From: JBFXIE01 sp050176255
Lineage (GTDB): Bacteria; Pseudomonadota; Gammaproteobacteria; Burkholderiales; Burkholderiaceae_C
Reading direction: 5' to 3' (one strand)
DNA: 9,948 nucleotides
Assembly (NCBI RefSeq): GCF_050176255.1
Contig: NZ_JBFXIE010000058.1
The number at the start of each line of letters is the position of its first letter. Position 1 is the stretch's first letter. The notes under the pieces are model-generated. The model did not search any database, was not told the DNA's origin, and saw nothing but the letters and a program-made list of their open reading frames with translations. The translations under genes and the position numbers were made by a program. Below, one piece after another: positions 1 through 5,586 of this stretch.

Positions 1-139
1 CGGCTTCTTCGACGGCGATTTCGTCAAAGGGGTTCATGCTCATCTTGACGTTGGCAATGTCCACTCCGCTGCCGTCCGACTTCACGCGGACTTTGACGTT
101 GTAGTCCACCACGCGTTTGACGGGGACGAGAATTTTCAT
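1..139 (-). CDS. etfB: Electron transfer flavoprotein subunit beta, N-terminal part (cut by window edge)
   Basis: ETF is the soluble FAD/AMP heterodimer that takes electrons from acyl-CoA dehydrogenases and passes them to ETF:ubiquinone oxidoreductase. Only the first 46 codons are present. The protein opens MKILVPVKRVVDYN and continues to a MNPFDEIAVEEA segment; both are hallmark N-terminal EtfB sequences (the VPVKRV strand and the M-[NS]-PFDE-AVEEA nucleotide-binding region). The ATG at 137-139 has a weak purine-rich AAGAGA about 7 nt upstream. The gap to the preceding flavoprotein stop is only 23 nt, so it is probably the next gene of the same transcript, and etfA would be expected beyond the left edge. 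ETF next to two acyl-CoA dehydrogenases fits its role as their electron acceptor. Family assignment is secure despite truncation; whether this is the housekeeping or a pathway-specific copy cannot be told. Confidence 0.93.
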   Translation of the reverse strand, partial: MKILVPVKRVVDYNVKVRVKSDGSGVDIANVKMSMNPFDEIAVEEA

Positions 140-162
140 GGGTAGTCTCTTTCTGTGGGGGG

Positions 163-1137
163 TTATCGAAGCATCCCGGCCAGCCGCTGGGTGATCAGCG
201 CCTCGGCCTGGGACATGATGGAATCGATGAGCTGCTGCACGCTGGGCACGTCGTGGATCAGCCCGGCCACCATGCCGCAGGACCACACGCCGGCCTGCAT
301 CTCACCCTGCTGCATGATGCGCGGATACACACCGGCCACCTCGGGCGCAATGTCCGCGAAGGTAATGGCGGCGCCCAGAGCGCGCTCCTTGTCCAGCACC
401 CGCTCTGTGGCGCTGTTGGTCAGCACGCGCTCGGTGTTGCGCAGCGGGCGCATGATGAGCCGCGTGTCCAGCTCGCTGGCCGCAACGATGGCCTGCTTGA
501 CGTTGTCGTGCACCGGCGCCTCTTGCGTGGCGATGAAGCGCGTGCCCATGTTGATGCCCTCGGCTCCCAGCGCCAGCGCGGCCACCAGGCTGCGCCCGTC
601 GGCCATGCCGCCCGAGGCGACGAAGGGGATCTTGAGTTCTTCCGCCGCACGCGGCAGCAGGATGAAGTTGGGAATATCGTCCTCGCCCGGGTGGCCGCCG
701 CATTCAAAGCCGTCCACGCTGATCGCGTCGCAGCCGATGGACTCGGCCTTGAGCGCGTGGCGCACCGAGGTGCACTTGTGGATGACCTTGATGCCCGCCT
801 CCTTCAAAGCGGGCAGCCACTTTTGCGGGTTGTTGCCCGCCGTCTCGACGATCTTCACGCCGCCCTCGATGATGGCCCGGACGTAGCCCGGATAGTCCGG
901 GGGGTTCACCGACGGCAAAAACGTGAGGTTCACGCCAAAGGGCTTGTCGGTCATGGTGCGGCAGCGCGCGATCTCCTGGGCCAGCAGCGCGGGCGTGCGC
1001 TGCGTCAGGCCGGTGATGATGCCCAGCCCGCCGGCGTTGGAGACGGCCGCGGCCAGCTCGGCATAGCCCACATGGTGCATGCCGCCCTGGATGATGGGGT
1101 GCTCTATGCCGAAGAGCTCGGTGATGCGGGTCTTCAT
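163..1137 (-). CDS. Nitronate monooxygenase-fold FMN flavoprotein, probably PA1024-type NADH:quinone reductase
   Basis: A 324-residue TIM-barrel FMN protein of the 2-nitropropane dioxygenase/NMO superfamily (COG2070-like). Visible motifs: HPIIQGGM at residues 13-20, AGGLG at 35-39, FGVNLT at 67-72, ETAGNNP at 98-104, VIHKCTSVRHALKAE at 118-132, DGFECGGHPGEDDIP at 142-156, ASGGMADGRSL at 174-184 and INMGTRF at 195-201 (phosphate-binding part). From memory of Pseudomonas aeruginosa PA1024, re-characterised as an NADH:quinone reductase, these blocks match that class better than true nitronate monooxygenases; this is by eye, not an alignment. The reading frame stays open upstream to 1308, but that extension overlaps the neighbouring gene and looks like out-of-frame GC-rich translation, and family members begin at this MKTRITELFG. 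Its ATG lies 7 nt past the binding-protein stop, so the two are translationally close. Its role in the operon may be redox balancing of NADH; detoxification of a nitro compound is the alternative. Confidence 0.85.
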   Translation of the reverse strand: MKTRITELFGIEHPIIQGGMHHVGYAELAAAVSNAGGLGIITGLTQRTPALLAQEIARCRTMTDKPFGVNLTFLPSVNPPDYPGYVRAIIEGGVKIVETAGNNPQKWLPALKEAGIKVIHKCTSVRHALKAESIGCDAISVDGFECGGHPGEDDIPNFILLPRAAEELKIPFVASGGMADGRSLVAALALGAEGINMGTRFIATQEAPVHDNVKQAIVAASELDTRLIMRPLRNTERVLTNSATERVLDKERALGAAITFADIAPEVAGVYPRIMQQGEMQAGVWSCGMVAGLIHDVPSVQQLIDSIMSQAEALITQRLAGMLR

Positions 1138-1144
1138 GGCGTGG

Positions 1145-2140
1145 TCAGTCGTTGGCGATGCCCTTGTCGCGGATGATCTGGCCCCAGCGCGTGTAGTCCT
1201 GCTGCACGCGCTGGCCCATCTGCGCGGGGTCCATGAAGTGGGCAATGGCGCCCGCACCCAGCAGGCGGTCCTGCACTTCCTTTTCGGCCAGGATCTGGCG
1301 CACCTCACCCGCCACGCGGTCCACCACCGCCTTGGGCGTGCCCGGCGGCGCCACCAGTCCGCCCCAGGACACGGCCTCGTAGCCCTTGAAGCCCTGTTCG
1401 GCGATGGTCTTCACATCGGGCAGCATGACCACGCGCTGGGGCGAGCCCACGGCGATGGCGCGCAGCTTGCCCGCCTGGATGTGCGGCAGCGCGGCAATGA
1501 GGTCCGAATACATCACCGGCACCTGGCCGCCGATGGTGTCGGTAATGGCGGGCGCGCTGCCCTTGTAGGGAACGTGCTGAATGTCGAAGCTGCCCATCTG
1601 CTTGAGCAGCTCCATGCTCAGGTGGCCGAAGCTGCCGGTGCCCGAGCTGGTGTAGTTCATCGGCACCTTCTGCGCCTTGGCATGGTCGATCAGGCCCTGG
1701 AGGTCGGTCACCTTGGGCAGCTGCAGGGGGTTGACCACCACCACGATGGGCAGGTCATACACCATGGCCACGGGCGTGAAGTCCTTCACCGTGTCGTAGC
1801 CCGCCTTCTTGTACAGGTGCGGCGCCAGCAGCGTGGGCGTGGCCAGCATCATCAGCGTGTAGCCGTCGGCCGGGCTCTTGGCGACCTGCGCGGCCGCGAT
1901 GGAGCCCGAGGCCCCGGCGCGGTTTTCCACCACCACGGACTGCTTGAGCCGCTCGGCCAGCTTCTGGCCCACGATGCGCGAGGCCGTGTCGGTGGGGCCG
2001 CCCGCCGGGAAGGGCACGATCAGCTTGACCATCTTGTCGGGCCAGGCGGCTTGCGCCAGGGCGCCGCCGGTCATGCCCGCCAGCAGCGGCGCCGTTGCCA
2101 CAGCCAGCGCGGCGCGGCGGGTGATTGCGGAAAATTTCAT
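1145..2140 (-). CDS. Bug/TctC-family periplasmic solute-binding protein
   Basis: A 331-residue extracytoplasmic receptor of the tripartite tricarboxylate transporter (TTT) type, which binds small carboxylates in the periplasm. Residues 1-30 form a signal peptide with a twin arginine (TRRAAL, residues 7-12), a hydrophobic stretch and an ALA-Q/AQA-A cleavage region near residue 30; Tat export is possible but the pair is not a full consensus. Mature-protein family marks are VPFPAGGPTDTASR (42-55), VVENRAGASGS (70-80), the HVPYKGSAPAITDTIGG block (189-205) and WGGLVAPPGTP (259-269). Length is typical. A TTG one codon upstream is open, but the ATG is preferred because AAGGAGG (2146-2152) sits 5 nt before it. 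No TctA/TctB membrane subunits are in the window, so it is an orphan receptor here, as is common for this amplified family in Burkholderiales. Related proteins bind adipate, glutamate, citrate or terephthalate; the ligand cannot be read from sequence, though a dicarboxylate would suit the neighbours. Confidence 0.93.
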   Translation of the reverse strand: MKFSAITRRAALAVATAPLLAGMTGGALAQAAWPDKMVKLIVPFPAGGPTDTASRIVGQKLAERLKQSVVVENRAGASGSIAAAQVAKSPADGYTLMMLATPTLLAPHLYKKAGYDTVKDFTPVAMVYDLPIVVVVNPLQLPKVTDLQGLIDHAKAQKVPMNYTSSGTGSFGHLSMELLKQMGSFDIQHVPYKGSAPAITDTIGGQVPVMYSDLIAALPHIQAGKLRAIAVGSPQRVVMLPDVKTIAEQGFKGYEAVSWGGLVAPPGTPKAVVDRVAGEVRQILAEKEVQDRLLGAGAIAHFMDPAQMGQRVQQDYTRWGQIIRDKGIAND

Positions 2141-2145
2141 CAATG

Positions 2146-2152
2146 CCTCCTT
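2146..2152 (-). promoter_or_regulatory. Strong ribosome binding site of the Bug protein gene
   Basis: AAGGAGG on the minus strand, 5 nt before the ATG at 2138-2140 and only 2 nt before the in-frame TTG at 2141-2143. It decides for the ATG and is the best Shine-Dalgarno match in the window, consistent with high translation of a periplasmic receptor. Confidence 0.8.
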
Positions 2153-2157
2153 GAAAT

Positions 2158-2207
2158 AAAAAACGACTCCAGACCTTGCCCATCAAGCGCTGGAAGCTCT
2201 CTTTTTT
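2158..2207 (-). repeat. Intergenic palindromic repeat, copy C (opposite orientation, terminator-like)
   Basis: Read on the minus strand this shows AGAGAGCTTCCAGCGCTTG, a loop ATGGG, then CAAGGTCTGG and a run of six T. It aligns with the copy at 6902-6949 in reverse orientation. The stem keeps CCAG/CTGG and CTTG/CAAG with two mismatched pairs between them. Flanking A6 and T6 runs could extend the pairing. Placed between the CoA-transferase stop and the binding-protein ribosome site, it could act as a leaky terminator or attenuator lowering or resetting expression of downstream genes; that function is inference. Confidence 0.7.
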
Positions 2208-2213
2208 GATGAA

Positions 2214-3449
2214 TCATTGCGGCGGCAGCGTGAGCACGCCCTGCGCCTGCAGGGCCTGCAGCTGCTCGTCGCTCAGCGCCAGCAGCCGGTGCAGCACATC
2301 GCGCGTGCCCTCGCCCAGCGTGGGCGGGGCGCTGCGGATGGGCAGGCGCTGGCCGTCCAGGCGGTAGGGCGGCGCAAACACCGGCGTGGTGCCCACCACG
2401 GGGTGCGGCATGTCCTGCACCAGGCGGCCGCGGCGCGTGCGCTCGCTGGTCAGCGCCTCGTGCAGGCCCGCCACCTTGCCGCAGGGAATGCCGGCGGCCG
2501 TCAGGCGCTGCAGCAGCTGCTCGCGCGGCTGGGCGCGGATCAGCGCGGTGAGCAGCGGGCTCAGCTCCAGCCGGTGCTTGGCGCGATTGACGTTGGTGGC
2601 AAAGCGCGGGTCTTCGACGATGTCGGGGCGCTCGATCACCTGCCGGCAGAACTTGTCGAACTGCGCGTTGTTGCCCACGGCGATGATCAGCGGGCCGTCG
2701 GCGGCCTCGTACATGCCGTACGGCACGATGGAGGGGTGGGCGTTGCCGTAGCGCTCGGGGTCGTGGCCGAGCTTGAGCGCGTCCAGCCCGTAGTAGCCGG
2801 TGATGCTCAGGCCGCAGTCGTACAGCGCCATCTCGATCAGGCGCCCGCGCCCGGTGCGGCTGCGCTGCAGCAGCGCGGCCAGCACGGCCTGCGCGGCGTA
2901 CATGCCGGTCATCAGGTCCACCACGGCCACGCCGAACTTGAGCGGCGGCGTGTTCGCCTCGCCGTTGAGCGCCATCAGGCCCGCCTCGCCCTGAATCACC
3001 AGGTCGTAGCCGGGGCGCTGGGCCTCGGGGCCGCTGGTGTCGTAGCCGGCCACGGCGCAGTAAATCAGATCAGGCTTGAGGGCCTTGAGCTGCTCGTAGC
3101 CCAGGCCCAGCTTGTCGGCGCCGCCGGTCTTGAAGTTGTGGATGACCACGTCGCACTGCGGCAGCAGGGCGTGGATGAGCTTCAGCCCCTCGGGCGCCTG
3201 CAGATCGACGGTGATGGACCGCTTGTTGCGGTTCATGCTGTTGTAGTAGGTGGTCTCGGTCTGCCCGATGCGCATGCCCCAGTCGCGCGTGTCGTCGCCG
3301 CGGCCCGGGTGCTCCACCTTGATGACCTCGGCGCCCAGGTCGGCCAGCACCTGGCCGCACAGCGGGCCGGCGAACACGCGGGACAGATCCAGCACCCGCA
3401 CTCCGGCGAGCGGAAGGTCGATGTCGTGGGGCGCTGCGTCGGATGCCAT
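2214..3449 (-). CDS. CaiB/BaiF family III CoA-transferase
   Basis: A 411-residue cytoplasmic family III CoA-transferase, which moves CoA from a donor thioester to a free carboxylate and so activates the substrate without ATP. The N-terminal half shows the classic order: LAGVRVLDLSRVFAGP (14-29), LADLGAEVIKVEHPGRGDDTR (35-55), NRNKRSITVDL (73-83), NFKTGG (105-110), GYDLVIQGEAGLM (147-159), then VDLMTGMYAAQAVLAAL (177-193). Asp178 there corresponds to the catalytic Asp (Asp169 of formyl-CoA transferase). GRLIEMALYD (202-211) and HPSIVPYG (238-245) follow. The frame is open to 3524, but the ATG at 3447-3449 is chosen because AAGGAGA (3457-3463) lies 7 nt upstream and the protein then starts near the conserved core. 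It follows the crotonase by 37 nt. The GDDTR/NRNKRS pattern is shared with succinyl-CoA:dicarboxylate transferases such as glutarate CoA-transferase, which fits dicarboxylate activation, but the acceptor is unproven. Confidence 0.93.
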   Translation of the reverse strand: MASDAAPHDIDLPLAGVRVLDLSRVFAGPLCGQVLADLGAEVIKVEHPGRGDDTRDWGMRIGQTETTYYNSMNRNKRSITVDLQAPEGLKLIHALLPQCDVVIHNFKTGGADKLGLGYEQLKALKPDLIYCAVAGYDTSGPEAQRPGYDLVIQGEAGLMALNGEANTPPLKFGVAVVDLMTGMYAAQAVLAALLQRSRTGRGRLIEMALYDCGLSITGYYGLDALKLGHDPERYGNAHPSIVPYGMYEAADGPLIIAVGNNAQFDKFCRQVIERPDIVEDPRFATNVNRAKHRLELSPLLTALIRAQPREQLLQRLTAAGIPCGKVAGLHEALTSERTRRGRLVQDMPHPVVGTTPVFAPPYRLDGQRLPIRSAPPTLGEGTRDVLHRLLALSDEQLQALQAQGVLTLPPQ

Positions 3450-3486
3450 GGGCTTGTCTCCTTGAAAGATTTTTTTGATACGGACT

Positions 3487-4311
3487 TCAGTGCGCACCGC
3501 GCAGCCGGGCGTAATCGGGCGCACGCTTTTCCAGAAAAGCCCCGATGCCCTCGCGCGACTCGTCGGTCTCCTGCGCGCGCACCATGCACTGCGCCTCCAG
3601 CTCCAGCTGCTGCTCCAGCGTGGTGCGCGGCGCGGCGCGGCACAGCTCCTTGATGCGGGCCATGGTCCACGCGGGGCCGCTGGCCACCTGCGCGGCCAGC
3701 GCCACTGCGTCGGCCAGCGCCTGGCCGGGCTCGGACAGCCGGTTCACCGGGCCCAGCTGGTGCAGGCGCTCGCCGCTGATGCGCTCGCCCGTCAGGCACA
3801 GCTCGGTCAGCACCTGGCGCGAGACGAACTCGGCCAGAAAGGCCGTGGCGCCGCCGTCGGGCGTGAGGCCCACCTTCACGTAGGCCACCGAGAACACCGC
3901 GTTCTTCGCCGCCACCAGCATGTCGCAGGCCAGCGCCAGCGACAGGCCGGCGCCCGCTGCCGCGCCTTCTACCGCCGCGATCACGGGCTTGGGGCAGTCG
4001 CGCACGGCGCGAATCATGTTGTGCAGGCCTTCCAGCTTGGCGCGGCGCTCTTCGACGGGCAGATCACGCCGCCTGGCCAGCTGGCGCAGGTCGCCGCCAG
4101 CGCAGAAATGCCCGCCCTCGCCGGTCAGCACCACGGCGCCGATGGCGGGGTCGGCCGCAGCATCCGTCAGGGCCTGGGTGACGGCGGCATAAAAAGCGGG
4201 CGACAACGCATTGCGCGCCGCCACGTTGTTGTTGGACAACACGAGCACGGCGCCTTCGCGGCGGGTGAGCAGGACGCTGTCGCGCGCGTTGTCCGGGGTT
4301 TTGTCGGTCAC
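3487..4311 (-). CDS. Crotonase-family enoyl-CoA hydratase/isomerase, PaaG-like (lacks both hydratase glutamates)
   Basis: A 274-residue crotonase-fold protein acting on a CoA thioester. Oxyanion-hole and CoA-binding blocks are present: FCAGGDLRQLA (69-79), KPVIAAVEGAAAGAGLSLALACD (108-130) and VGLTPDGGATAFL (147-159). At the two positions holding catalytic Glu in true hydratases (Glu144/Glu164 of rat crotonase) this protein has Ser124 and Tyr144. It does have Asp152 in the PDGG motif, as in E. coli PaaG, the ring-enoyl-CoA isomerase whose catalytic residue is that Asp. It resembles proteins annotated in related genomes as 'oxepin-CoA hydrolase, alternative type' (recalled, not searched). Start: an ATG at 4315-4317 directly abuts the AAAGGAG ribosome site (4318-4324), whereas the in-frame GTG at 4309-4311 sits 6 nt from it, so GTG is preferred; using the ATG adds two residues. 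It lies 113 nt after the small dehydrogenase and before the CoA-transferase. Isomerase or hydrolase activity is more likely than simple hydration. Confidence 0.9.
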   Translation of the reverse strand: MTDKTPDNARDSVLLTRREGAVLVLSNNNVAARNALSPAFYAAVTQALTDAAADPAIGAVVLTGEGGHFCAGGDLRQLARRRDLPVEERRAKLEGLHNMIRAVRDCPKPVIAAVEGAAAGAGLSLALACDMLVAAKNAVFSVAYVKVGLTPDGGATAFLAEFVSRQVLTELCLTGERISGERLHQLGPVNRLSEPGQALADAVALAAQVASGPAWTMARIKELCRAAPRTTLEQQLELEAQCMVRAQETDESREGIGAFLEKRAPDYARLRGAH

Positions 4312-4317
4312 GGTCAT

Positions 4318-4324
4318 CTCCTTT
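4318..4324 (-). promoter_or_regulatory. Ribosome binding site that decides the crotonase start
   Basis: AAAGGAG on the minus strand directly touches the ATG at 4315-4317 (no spacer) but is 6 nt from the in-frame GTG at 4309-4311. Normal spacing is about 5-9 nt, so this site favours the GTG start. Confidence 0.7.
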
Positions 4325-4330
4325 GCTATT

Positions 4331-4379
4331 TATTTTGTAGCTACTAGCGCTTTCCGCGCAACCGTTCTGGGCATTTTTT
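4331..4379 (+). repeat. Intergenic palindromic repeat, copy B (right half decayed)
   Basis: The block TAGCTACTAGCGCTT (4338-4352), with a T-run before it, matches the left half of the element seen intact at 6902-6949. The right half (CAACCGTTCTGGGC and following T-run) is recognisable only by position and has lost most complementarity. It occupies the 113-bp gap between the small dehydrogenase and the crotonase. I recall this motif as a high-copy intergenic element in Comamonadaceae; function unknown. Confidence 0.7.
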
Positions 4380-4388
4380 ATCTTTAAC

Positions 4389-4413
4389 CCCCTCTTCCAG
4401 CGAGGAAGAGGGG
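4389..4413. repeat. Perfect inverted repeat (10-bp stem, 5-nt loop)
   Basis: CCCCTCTTCC (4389-4398) pairs with GGAAGAGGGG (4404-4413) around the loop AGCGA. It lies just past the stop codon of the small acyl-CoA dehydrogenase on the minus strand. No T-run follows it in either transcription direction, so it is not a canonical Rho-independent terminator. It could stabilise the 3' end of the upstream message, tune readthrough, or be a short dispersed palindrome. Confidence 0.8.
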
Positions 4414-4430
4414 TGCTGCCGGTATTTACC

Positions 4431-5561
4431 TCAGGCAGGCAGGGCCATGAAGCGCTGCAGGTGGTGGTCTTCGTCGCCAAACTGGTGGTCGATCATCACC
4501 AGGCGCTTGGCGTAGTGCGCCAGCGGCAGCTCCCAGGTCATGCCGATGCCGCCGTGCAGCTGGATGCTTTCTTCGGCCACCAGCGTGCCCACGTAGCCCA
4601 CGGTGTACTTGGCGGCGGAGAGCGCCCGTTCGCGCGCGGCGCCCTGGGCGTTGTCGATGGCGTCGGCCGCGTTGATCACGGCCGAGCGCGCCTGCTCCAC
4701 CTCCAGCAGCAGGTCGGCCATGCGGTGCTGCAGCGCCTGGAAGGTGCCGATGGCCACGCCAAACTGCTTGCGCGTGCGCAGGTATTCCAGCGTCATGTCC
4801 TTGGCCACGTCCATCGCGCCCAGCGACTCGGCCGCCAGCGCCAGCAGCGCATAACCGGCGATGTGCTGCAGCACGGCATGGCCCGCGCCCTCGGTGCCTA
4901 GCAGCGCATCGGCGCCCAGTTGCACGTCGGCAAAGGTGACTTCGGCAGCGCGCCCGCCCTCGAAGCGGCTGTAGCCGCGCCTGGCAATGCCGGCGGCGTT
5001 GCCGTCAACCAGGAACAGGCTGATGCCGGCCTCGTCCAGCGGCCCGCCGGCGGTGCGCGCCGACACCAGCAGCAGCTCGGCCTTCTCGCCGAAGGCCACA
5101 ACGCCCTTGGCGCCGTTCAGCACCCAGCCGTTGGCCGTGCGCGCTGCGGTGGTGGTGACGCGGTTCAGCTCGTAGTGGCTGCCCGGCTCGTCATGCGCCA
5201 GCGCGGCGATGGCGGCGCCGGAGATGATGTCCTCCAGCCGCGCCTTTTGCGCGTCGCTGCCCGCGGCGATCAGCGCCTGGCCCACCACCAGCGCGCCCAG
5301 CAGCGGCTCGGCCACCAGGCCGCGGCCCAGGCTTTCAAACACCACGCTGATGTCAAAGCCCGCGCCGCCAAAGCCGCCCGCGGATTCGGGAAACAGCGCG
5401 CCAATGGCGCCCAGCTCGGCCATCTGCGCGTACAGCTGCGGGCTGTGGCCTTCGTCGCCATAGGCCAGGTGGTTGCGCGTGTCGATGGCGTACTGCTCGC
5501 TGATGAAACGGTTCAGCGTGTCCGCCAGCATGCGGCGGTCTTCGGTGTGTGTGAAGTTCAT
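4431..5561 (-). CDS. Acyl-CoA dehydrogenase, small-subunit (PimD-like) type
   Basis: A 376-residue FAD-dependent acyl-CoA dehydrogenase that would form the 2,3-double bond of an acyl-CoA and reduce ETF. Family marks: the N-terminal helical domain with ALFPESAGGFGGAGFD (55-70); a middle beta-domain around ALAHDEPGSHYELNR (120-134) and NGAKGVVAFGEKA (149-161); the C-terminal helical block LRTRKQFGVAIGTFQALQHRMA (261-282), which binds FAD across the dimer; and QLHGGIGMTWELPLAHYAKR (334-353). The usual C-terminal YEGT catalytic site is replaced by FGDEDHHLQ (361-369), placing Asp363 where the Glu of medium-chain dehydrogenase sits. The helix-G Glu used by isovaleryl- and long-chain enzymes is absent (Ala region 238-243). 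This pattern is that of pimeloyl-CoA dehydrogenase small subunits. The ATG at 5559-5561 has only a weak ribosome site. It begins 25 nt after the large dehydrogenase stops, so the two are probably co-translated partners. Confidence 0.93.
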   Translation of the reverse strand: MNFTHTEDRRMLADTLNRFISEQYAIDTRNHLAYGDEGHSPQLYAQMAELGAIGALFPESAGGFGGAGFDISVVFESLGRGLVAEPLLGALVVGQALIAAGSDAQKARLEDIISGAAIAALAHDEPGSHYELNRVTTTAARTANGWVLNGAKGVVAFGEKAELLLVSARTAGGPLDEAGISLFLVDGNAAGIARRGYSRFEGGRAAEVTFADVQLGADALLGTEGAGHAVLQHIAGYALLALAAESLGAMDVAKDMTLEYLRTRKQFGVAIGTFQALQHRMADLLLEVEQARSAVINAADAIDNAQGAARERALSAAKYTVGYVGTLVAEESIQLHGGIGMTWELPLAHYAKRLVMIDHQFGDEDHHLQRFMALPA

Positions 5562-5586
5562 GTGCTTTGCTTCCCGCGCTAATGCT

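Noticed and set aside
1138..1308. 57-residue N-terminal extension of the NMO-fold flavoprotein
   Set aside because: It would overlap the Bug gene entirely and reads as Arg/Ala/Ser-rich out-of-frame translation; family members start at the MKTRITELFG methionine.
1079..2209. 376-codon plus-strand open frame opposite the Bug protein
   Set aside because: Antisense shadow with His/Gly/Arg-rich translation; the minus-strand frame has a signal peptide and full family motifs.
3467..3479. TTTTTTTGATAC as a fourth copy of the intergenic repeat
   Set aside because: Only the T-run and GATA of the element's edge are present in a 37-bp gap; too short to separate from chance.
2217..3653. 478-codon plus-strand open frame opposite the CoA-transferase
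   Set aside because: Same shadow composition, spans the 3' part of one gene and the 3' end of the next, no family motif.
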